DNA of 11,209 nucleotides from Clostridia bacterium. GTDB taxonomy: Bacteria; Bacillota; Clostridia; Oscillospirales; CAG-272. The position numbers and the translations under genes are program-made. The stretch's first letter is position 1; each line of letters begins with the position of its first letter. Below are positions 7,005-11,209 of this stretch, in pieces. The stretch is from NCBI GenBank assembly GCA_024404435.1, contig JAKSPW010000028.1:1-11209 (forward strand), given 5' to 3'. Below the pieces are notes generated by a model that saw nothing but the letters and a program-made list of their open reading frames with translations, ran no database searches and was not told where the DNA came from.

Positions 7005-7343
7005 ATGGACTGCATTTTCTGTAAAATAGTCGAGGGCGTGATCCCGTCGACAAAGGTATATGAGGACGACAAGATCCTCGCGTTCAGAGACATAAATCCC
7101 GAAGCACCCGTTCACGTTCTCGTGATCCCGAAGGAGCACGTCGATTCCGTTGACAAGATCGACGAAACCAATTCAGACCTCGTCGCCTACATTTTCACGA
7201 AGATCCCGCAGATCGCCGCATCCGAAGGACTCGGAAACGGATACCGCGTGATCACAAACGTCGGAGAAGACGGCGGTCAGAGCGTGAAGCACATGCACTT
7301 CCACATTCTCGGCGGCAAAAAGCTTCCCCTTCATCTCGCATAA
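7005..7343 (+). CDS. HIT-family (HinT/PKCI-type) nucleotide hydrolase/transferase
   Basis: This 112-residue histidine triad protein matches the usual 110-115 residues of bacterial HinT. HIT proteins use the triad histidines to hydrolyse nucleotide phosphoramidates or AMP conjugates; in bacteria the physiological substrate is generally uncertain. The protein opens with CIFCKIVEG (residues 3-11), whose C3 and C6 are the usual zinc-type pair. It has the nucleotide-contact strand LAFRDINPEAPVHVLVIPK at 25-43 and the catalytic triad HMHFHI at 96-101 (H96, H98, H100). The ATG at 7005 follows AAAGGAG with 7-8 nt spacing and an extended -10 promoter. It is a single-gene plus-strand unit, divergent from the amidohydrolase and convergent with lysC, with a terminator starting 5 nt after its stop. 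Nothing is unusual in sequence or length. Confidence 0.95.
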   Translation: MDCIFCKIVEGVIPSTKVYEDDKILAFRDINPEAPVHVLVIPKEHVDSVDKIDETNSDLVAYIFTKIPQIAASEGLGNGYRVITNVGEDGGQSVKHMHFHILGGKKLPLHLA

Positions 7344-7347
7344 ATTC

Positions 7348-7376
7348 ACAGGCGCTCAGGTGAGCGCCTGTTTTTT
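7348..7376 (+). terminator. Intrinsic terminator of the HIT-family gene
   Basis: A GC-rich perfect stem (ACAGGCGCTC at 7348-7357 with GAGCGCCTGT at 7362-7371) closes a 4-nt AGGT loop and is followed by TTTTTT (7371-7376). It lies 5 nt after the TAA of the HIT gene. The last two T bases are also part of the lysC stop codon on the other strand (7375-7377). In the minus direction the stem is not followed by a T run, so it is mainly a plus-strand terminator. Confidence 0.93.
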
Positions 7377-8688
7377 ATTTTACGAATTCGGCGTAGATCG
7401 CTTTGAGAGCTCGCTCGAAATCAGCCTCTTCAACACCGATGATGATATTGAGCTCTGACGAGCCCTGATCGATCATCTTGATGTTGATATCGGATTCGGC
7501 GCAAGCCTTGAATACTCTGAAAGCAGTACCTTTAGCCTTGACCATTCCGCGTCCGACGACGGCGATGAGAGCAAGGCCGGCCTCAACGGAGATCACGTCG
7601 GGAGTGACGGATGAGCAGATGCGATCGACGATCCTTTCCTTGCATTCCGCGATCTCACCCGTGCCGACGATGACGCACATCGTGTCGATGCCGGACGGGA
7701 GATGCTCGAATGAAAGATTCTCTTTCTCGATAGCTTCAAGCACTTTTCTGCCGAAGCCCGTTTCGGAGTTCATCATCGCTTTTTCGATGGTGATAACGGA
7801 GAATCCGCGCTTTCCGGCGATGCCGGTGATGACGCACGACGGGTCGTAGCTCTCCGAGATCGGTACGATCATCGTTCCCTTTGAGGACGGATTGTTCGTG
7901 TTTCTGATATTTATCGGAATACCGGCACTTCTCACCGGGAAAATCGCGTCTTCGTGCAGGACGGTGGCACCCATGTACGAAAGCTCACGGAGCTCTTTAT
8001 AGGTAATCGTTTCGATGACCTTCGGACTGTCGACGACACGGGGATCCGCCATCAGGAAGCCGTCAACGTCGGTCCAGTTCTCGTAAAGGTCCGCCATTAC
8101 GGCGCGCGCAACGATCGAGCCGGTGATATCGGAGCCGCCGCGCGAGAAAGTCTTTATCGTGCCGTTCGGCATCGAGCCGTAGAAGCCCGGGATAACGGCT
8201 CTTTCGTGCTTTGCAAGCTTAACGGAAAGCAGAGAATCGGTCTCGTCGGTGTCAAAAACGCCGTCGTCGGCGAACTTGATGAACATCGTCGGATCGACGA
8301 AATCGTAGCCGATATAAGCAGCAAGTATTTTACCGTTGAGGTATTCTCCGCGGCTCGCGGCGTAGTCGCGTCCGGCGTGATGCTTTATCGACCACTTGAT
8401 ATGCAGATATTCGTCCGACAGATCGAGATCGAGTCCGAGCTCGTTGACGATGGAATCATATCTGTCGATGATCCTGTCAAATAGATCGTCGATGGGCTCG
8501 CCTTCGACGGAAAGGTTGTAGCACTGATACAGAAGATCCGTGACCTTTTCGTCGTCTTTATATCTTTTTCCGGGTGCTGACGGAACGACGTACCGTCTCG
8601 ACGGCTCCGACTCAATTATTTCCTTTACCTTGCGAAAATGCTCCGCGTCAGCAAGTGAGCTGCCGCCGAATTTGACGACCTTCGTCAT
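7375..8688 (-). CDS. lysC: Aspartate kinase (aspartokinase)
   Basis: This 437-residue aspartokinase phosphorylates L-aspartate with ATP, the first step to lysine (and diaminopimelate), threonine and methionine. The kinase domain (about 1-280) has VVKFGGSSLAD at 4-14, SAPGKRYKDDEKVTDLL at 37-53 and the nucleotide/aspartate-binding FSRGGSDITGS at 181-191. Two ACT regulatory domains follow, at about 285-365 and 370-437, the second with IKMIDQGSSELNIIIGV at 403-419. This layout is that of monofunctional, feedback-regulated clostridial aspartokinases of about 437 residues, with no fused homoserine dehydrogenase. The ATG at 8686-8688 gives the correct family N-terminus. A TTG at 8703 is also in frame but has no ribosome binding site. 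The ATG's own site is weak (GGA about 11 nt upstream) and its first bases overlap the TGA of a short upstream ORF. Which end product inhibits it cannot be read reliably from the sequence. Confidence 0.97.
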   Translation of the reverse strand: MTKVVKFGGSSLADAEHFRKVKEIIESEPSRRYVVPSAPGKRYKDDEKVTDLLYQCYNLSVEGEPIDDLFDRIIDRYDSIVNELGLDLDLSDEYLHIKWSIKHHAGRDYAASRGEYLNGKILAAYIGYDFVDPTMFIKFADDGVFDTDETDSLLSVKLAKHERAVIPGFYGSMPNGTIKTFSRGGSDITGSIVARAVMADLYENWTDVDGFLMADPRVVDSPKVIETITYKELRELSYMGATVLHEDAIFPVRSAGIPINIRNTNNPSSKGTMIVPISESYDPSCVITGIAGKRGFSVITIEKAMMNSETGFGRKVLEAIEKENLSFEHLPSGIDTMCVIVGTGEIAECKERIVDRICSSVTPDVISVEAGLALIAVVGRGMVKAKGTAFRVFKACAESDINIKMIDQGSSELNIIIGVEEADFERALKAIYAEFVK

Positions 8689-8744
8689 TTTTTCGTTTTC
8701 CAAGCCTTTTTACCGTCTCTTTCGTGAATCTTGAAGTCAAACAT
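8685..8744 (-). CDS. Possible lysine-rich leader ORF overlapping lysC
   Basis: A 19-codon ATG frame in the lysC leader encodes MFDFKIHERDGKKAWKTKK. Six of 19 residues are lysine (5, 12, 13, 16, 18, 19), four of them in the last seven codons. Its TGA (8685-8687) overlaps the lysC ATG (8686-8688) as ATGA, the classic arrangement for translational coupling, and lysC itself has only a weak ribosome binding site. It starts about 27 nt after the predicted transcript start. Against it: I see no Shine-Dalgarno sequence before its ATG, and any A-rich run before a start codon will read as lysine in some frame. It could be a real lysine-sensing leader or chance. Confidence 0.3.
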   Translation of the reverse strand: MFDFKIHERDGKKAWKTKK

Positions 8745-8777
8745 ATATCAGGGAATAATATTCCGAGACATACTAAT

Positions 8778-8806
8778 ATTATATTTACGGAGGCTTCCGT
8801 TGTCAA
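8778..8806 (-). promoter_or_regulatory. Perfect sigma-A-type promoter of lysC
   Basis: On the minus strand TTGACA (8801-8806) and TATAAT (8778-8783) are exact matches with 17-nt spacing. The predicted start is near 8771, giving a leader of about 83 nt to the lysC ATG. That is too short for a lysine riboswitch, so if lysC is controlled here it is by a protein or by the leader ORF. Confidence 0.92.
8787..8800. repeat. Inverted repeat in the lysC promoter spacer (candidate operator)
   Basis: ACGGA (8787-8791) and TCCGT (8796-8800) are perfect complements around a 4-bp centre and abut the -35 box at 8801. The repeat fills most of the spacer, where a bound protein would block RNA polymerase. No regulator is named by the sequence; being an operator is inference. 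Confidence 0.4.
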
Positions 8807-8861
8807 TATGATTTTTCAACAAATCGCAGCTTTACGAAGGGCCGTCTCTTGTGCCTATGTA

Positions 8862-8890
8862 TTGACACGGAAGACGCTTTGGAGTATAAT
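8862..8890 (+). promoter_or_regulatory. Perfect sigma-A-type promoter of the DUF1015-SPFH unit
   Basis: TTGACA (8862-8867) and TATAAT (8885-8890) are exact consensus hexamers 17 nt apart. The start should fall near 8897, leaving a leader of about 26 nt before the ATG at 8923. The spacer begins CGGAAG, the same hexamer that begins one base further into the lysC promoter spacer on the other strand. Confidence 0.93.
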
Positions 8891-8900
8891 ATTCTAAACT

Positions 8901-8922
8901 TTCCGAAAGGCGGAACACTCCG
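8901..8922 (+). other. Two alternative small hairpins over the DUF1015 ribosome binding site
   Basis: TTCCG (8901-8905) pairs with CGGAA (8911-8915), leaving AAAGG in the loop. CGGA (8911-8914) can instead pair with TCCG (8919-8922), directly before the ATG. The two use the same bases and so exclude each other. The stems are only 5 and 4 bp, so effects on translation are uncertain. The best ribosome binding options (GAAAGG at 12 nt, or GGCGGA at 8 nt) lie within them. Confidence 0.35.
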
Positions 8923-10149
8923 ATGAACGGCAATATTTTCAAGAGTGCACCGATACTCGTTCCCCTCTTTTCTCCGAAAAGCGAAAATTTCACGAAGTGG
9001 GCAGTGATCGCCTGCGATCAGATCACGTCCGATCCTGCATACTGGAAAAGAGTTGAAGAAAGAGTCGGTGACTCGATCTCGACATATCAATTCATTCTTC
9101 CCGAAGCTTATCTCGGTACGGAAAAAGAAAAAAGCCACATGCAGCAGTGGAAAAGCTACATGAGCTGCTACCGCTCGACTCCGATCAGGCCGAGGCTCAA
9201 CAAGTATCACGGCTTCGTTTTCGTCGAGCGCACACTGGGCACGGGCAAAACGAGACGAGGGATACTCGGCATGATCGACCTCGAGGCTTACGATTACTCA
9301 AAAGAATCGAAGTCGCAAGTCAGAGCGACGGAGGAGACTGTCCCCTCCCGCATTCCGCCGAGAATGAAAAACCGCTCCATGGCAACTGTCGAATTCCCGC
9401 ACATACTCGTCTTTGCGGACGACAAGAGCGGCTTCTTCAAAAAAGCCGAAGAGCTCGCAGGCCGCGTGCTGTACGACTTCGATCTGATGGAAAACGGCGG
9501 ACATCTGAAAGGCAGTGCCATCGAAAAGGAAGCTGCCGACGAGCTCGAGGCTCTTATCGGCGAAAGCGAAAAGCTTTCTTCTCTTCCCTACGCCGTCGGT
9601 GACGGGAACCACTCGCTCGCAGCCGCAAAGGCTCACTACGAAAACCTCAAGAAGGAGCTCGGAGACGAGGCGGCGGAGCACCCCGCGAGATACGCCCTCT
9701 GCGAGATAGTATCTCTTGACGACGACGCGATCGAGTTCGAGCCGATACACCGCATAATCAAGGGCGTCGACCGCGCTGATCTGATCTCTTCTCTCGAAAA
9801 ATCAGCCGTTCGCGGCGACGGAGAACAGACAGTCACCGTTATAACGAAGGACGGAGAGGCGAAATATTCGTTCACAGAGAAAACTCACGCGATGACCGTC
9901 GGAACGCTTCAGAATTTCATCGACGGGTATATTTCCGCTCACGGCGGGGCAAGTTGTGACTACATACACGGAGAAAAAGCTCTGCGGCAGCGCGTTGAGG
10001 AAGATTCTGTCGCGTTCATGTTCGACGGATTTGAAAAATCGAGAATATTTGAGTTTATCGGCGACGGACCGATGCCGAGAAAAACCTTCTCGATGGGTGA
10101 CGCCGAGAGCAAGAGATATTATCTCGAAGCAAGACAGATAGTGAAATAA
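8923..10149 (+). CDS. DUF1015 family protein (COG4198)
   Basis: This 408-residue soluble protein belongs to the DUF1015 family, common in Clostridia, Thermotogae and some other phyla and of undefined biochemical role. Family landmarks in order are a CDQITSDPAYW-type N-terminus (31-41), RATEETVPSRIPPR (134-147), FPHILVFADD (158-167), YDFDLMENGGHLKG (184-197), AVGDGNHSLAAAKAH (224-238), ARYALCEIVSLDDDAIEFEPIHRII (255-279) and a C-terminal MPRKTFSMGD stretch. Length is normal (about 400-430) and all motifs look intact. As I recall, relatives often sit beside serine-biosynthesis genes (serA, serC) in clostridia; here the neighbour is lysC, across a divergent promoter region. The ATG at 8923 is set by the promoter position and family N-terminus; its ribosome binding site is not ideal. 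It is followed by the SPFH gene after 25 nt, probably on one transcript. Function is unknown, and I assign none. Confidence 0.92.
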   Translation: MNGNIFKSAPILVPLFSPKSENFTKWAVIACDQITSDPAYWKRVEERVGDSISTYQFILPEAYLGTEKEKSHMQQWKSYMSCYRSTPIRPRLNKYHGFVFVERTLGTGKTRRGILGMIDLEAYDYSKESKSQVRATEETVPSRIPPRMKNRSMATVEFPHILVFADDKSGFFKKAEELAGRVLYDFDLMENGGHLKGSAIEKEAADELEALIGESEKLSSLPYAVGDGNHSLAAAKAHYENLKKELGDEAAEHPARYALCEIVSLDDDAIEFEPIHRIIKGVDRADLISSLEKSAVRGDGEQTVTVITKDGEAKYSFTEKTHAMTVGTLQNFIDGYISAHGGASCDYIHGEKALRQRVEEDSVAFMFDGFEKSRIFEFIGDGPMPRKTFSMGDAESKRYYLEARQIVK

Positions 10150-10174
10150 TTTTATTTACCGAAAGGAGAAAAAT

Positions 10175-11137
10175 ATGCTGTACTTCTATATCGCAGTTGC
10201 ATTCGTCGTATTTCTGCTGATCGTCTGCAACATCAAGGTCGTGCCTCAGGCAACGGAGGACGTCGTTGAATTCCTCGGAAAATACAAGACCACCTGGTCT
10301 GCGGGACTCCACATCAAGATCCCGTTCTTCGAAAAAGTTGCAAAGCACATAACACTTAAGGAACAGGTCCTTGACTCTCCTCCGCAGCCCGTTATCACAA
10401 AGGATAACGTAACGATGCAGATCGACACGGTCGTTTACTTCAGGATCTTCGACGCAAAGCTGTACGCTTACGGCGCGGTCAACCCGATCAGCGCACTCGA
10501 AAATCTGACGGCAACGACGCTCCGTAACATCGTCGGTGAGCTCGAGCTCGACGGAACGCTGACCTCGCGCGACACGATCAACGCGAAGATGACGGCGATC
10601 CTCGACGAGGCAACTGACCAGTGGGGCATCAAGGTCTCACGCGTTGAGCTTAAAAACATCATCCCGCCGGCAGAGATCCAGAACGCCATGGAAAAGCAGA
10701 TGAAGGCAGAACGCGACAGACGTGAAACGCTCCTTCAGGCTGAAGGTCACAAGGCGGCTATCATCACGAGAGCCGAAGGTGAAAAGCAGGCAATGATCCT
10801 CGCCGCGGAAGGCGAAAGAGACGCCCGCATCGCACGCGCTGAAGGTGAAGCAAAGGCCGTTTATCTTGCAAAGGAAGCCGAAGCAAAGGGACTTAAATTA
10901 CTCAGAGAAGCCGCACCGAATGCGGAAGTCCTCGAGCTTAAGAAGTACGACGCACTCGTGAAGATGGCAGACGGCAAGGCTTCAAAGATCATCGTCCCGA
11001 CAGACGCCGTAAACGCAGTCAAAACGAACGTGATGTTCTCGGAAACGACGGGGCTCGGTGACGTGACCGCTCCCGCTCCGGAAGAACCCGCCGAGCCGGA
11101 AGTCGATCCGTGCTGCGACAGATTCAAAAAAGAATAA
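10175..11137 (+). CDS. SPFH/Band 7 (stomatin/QmcA-like) membrane protein
   Basis: This 320-residue protein has the architecture of bacterial stomatin-like SPFH proteins, which form oligomeric scaffolds or microdomains at the membrane. There is an N-terminal membrane anchor at about 4-20 and an SPFH domain at about 22-185. The domain carries IKVVPQATEDVVEFLGKY (20-37), GLHIKIPFF (44-52) and the signature VSRVELKNIIPPAEIQNAM (154-172). An Ala/Glu-rich coiled coil follows at about 170-245. AEG recurs exactly every 11 residues there (189, 200, 211, 222), an 11-residue helical repeat. The tail (298-320) is Pro/Glu-rich and carries a Cys pair (DPCCDRF). The ATG follows AAAGGAG (10162-10168) with 6 nt spacing, 25 nt after the DUF1015 stop, so the two likely share a transcript. 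The usual partner, an NfeD-type protein, is not seen in the window. Family membership is certain; the cellular role is general. Confidence 0.95.
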   Translation: MLYFYIAVAFVVFLLIVCNIKVVPQATEDVVEFLGKYKTTWSAGLHIKIPFFEKVAKHITLKEQVLDSPPQPVITKDNVTMQIDTVVYFRIFDAKLYAYGAVNPISALENLTATTLRNIVGELELDGTLTSRDTINAKMTAILDEATDQWGIKVSRVELKNIIPPAEIQNAMEKQMKAERDRRETLLQAEGHKAAIITRAEGEKQAMILAAEGERDARIARAEGEAKAVYLAKEAEAKGLKLLREAAPNAEVLELKKYDALVKMADGKASKIIVPTDAVNAVKTNVMFSETTGLGDVTAPAPEEPAEPEVDPCCDRFKKE

Positions 11138-11184
11138 AAAAAACATCCTGCGGATTTCGGCGCGTGTTGATAGGGATGTTTTTT
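11138..11184 (+). terminator. Probable terminator after the SPFH gene
   Basis: AAAAAACATCC (11138-11148) and GGATGTTTTTT (11174-11184) are perfect 11-bp complements, ending in six T, one base after the SPFH stop. The loop is long (25 nt) and contains the left arm of a second inverted repeat whose right arm lies beyond the T run, so the two structures compete. Confidence 0.65.
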
Positions 11185-11209
11185 GAAGCATTTTCATCAC
11201 GCGCCGAAA
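11155..11209. repeat. Second inverted repeat interleaved with the terminator, reaching the window edge
   Basis: TTTCGGCGCGTG (11155-11166) and CACGCGCCGAAA (11198-11209) are perfect 12-bp complements separated by 31 nt. The left arm is inside the loop of the terminator hairpin and the right arm is after it, so the order is A-B-A'-B'. The right arm ends at the last base, so the repeat may be longer. No gene is visible between 11138 and 11209. Confidence 0.8.

Noticed and set aside
8689..8771. Lysine riboswitch in the lysC leader
   Set aside because: The leader is only about 83 nt, while the lysine riboswitch needs roughly 170 or more, and I see neither its conserved core nor a terminator with a T run.
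8747..8771. Seven-codon frame MSRNIIP at the very start of the lysC transcript
   Set aside because: Its ATG coincides with the predicted transcript start, so it has no ribosome binding site, and it contains no lysine codon. The same bases form a small GGAAT-ATT-ATTCC hairpin, also unconvincing.
8803..9210. Minus-strand open frame of 135 codons overlapping the lysC promoter
   Set aside because: It is antisense to the DUF1015 start and would cover both divergent promoters; no family features and no start signal.

Overview
The window looks like chromosomal DNA from a low-to-moderate GC Gram-positive bacterium of the class Clostridia, probably an uncultured gut or rumen lineage. The evidence is the cdaA-cdaR pair, strong AAAGGAG-type ribosome binding sites, consensus TTGACA-N17-TATAAT promoters, a clostridial-type aspartokinase, and a COG2509 flavoprotein with an RseC-like membrane protein. 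This placement is inference; there is no rRNA or other phylogenetic marker. I see no insertion sequence, phage gene, CRISPR array, tRNA or rRNA. Coding density is high, and the longest non-coding gap is 234 bp (8689-8922).

Left half (1-4967, minus strand): one tightly packed operon read right to left from a perfect consensus promoter (4939-4967). It holds cdaA (diadenylate cyclase), cdaR (YbbR-repeat membrane regulator, overlapping by 11 nt), a COG2509 FAD-dependent dehydrogenase (1 nt gap), an RseC/MucC-like membrane protein and recJ, which runs off the left edge. It joins c-di-AMP synthesis to redox-type and DNA repair genes; glmM, the usual third gene of cda operons, is not the next gene. 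The cyclase has the DGA and RHR motifs but lacks a normally conserved Glu in its second active-site loop.

Middle (4990-7376): an amidohydrolase and an FkbM-type methyltransferase with an N-terminal nucleotide-binding-like domain form a two-gene minus-strand unit closed by a hairpin terminator that contains the stop codon. A divergent HIT-family nucleotide-binding gene follows on the plus strand, with its own promoter and terminator.

Right half (7375-11209): lysC (aspartokinase, minus) diverges from a plus-strand pair, a DUF1015 gene and an SPFH/stomatin-like gene. The 234-bp divergent region contains two perfect consensus promoters that share a CGGAAG element just inside the -35 box. The lysC promoter spacer contains an inverted repeat. 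The lysC leader contains a 19-codon lysine-rich open frame whose TGA overlaps the lysC ATG. The window ends in two interleaved inverted repeats downstream of the SPFH gene.

Most genes are ordinary housekeeping or conserved functions. The points most worth a second look are the altered CdaA active-site loop, the lysine-rich ORF coupled to lysC, the lysC/DUF1015 promoter architecture, and the interleaved repeats at the right edge.
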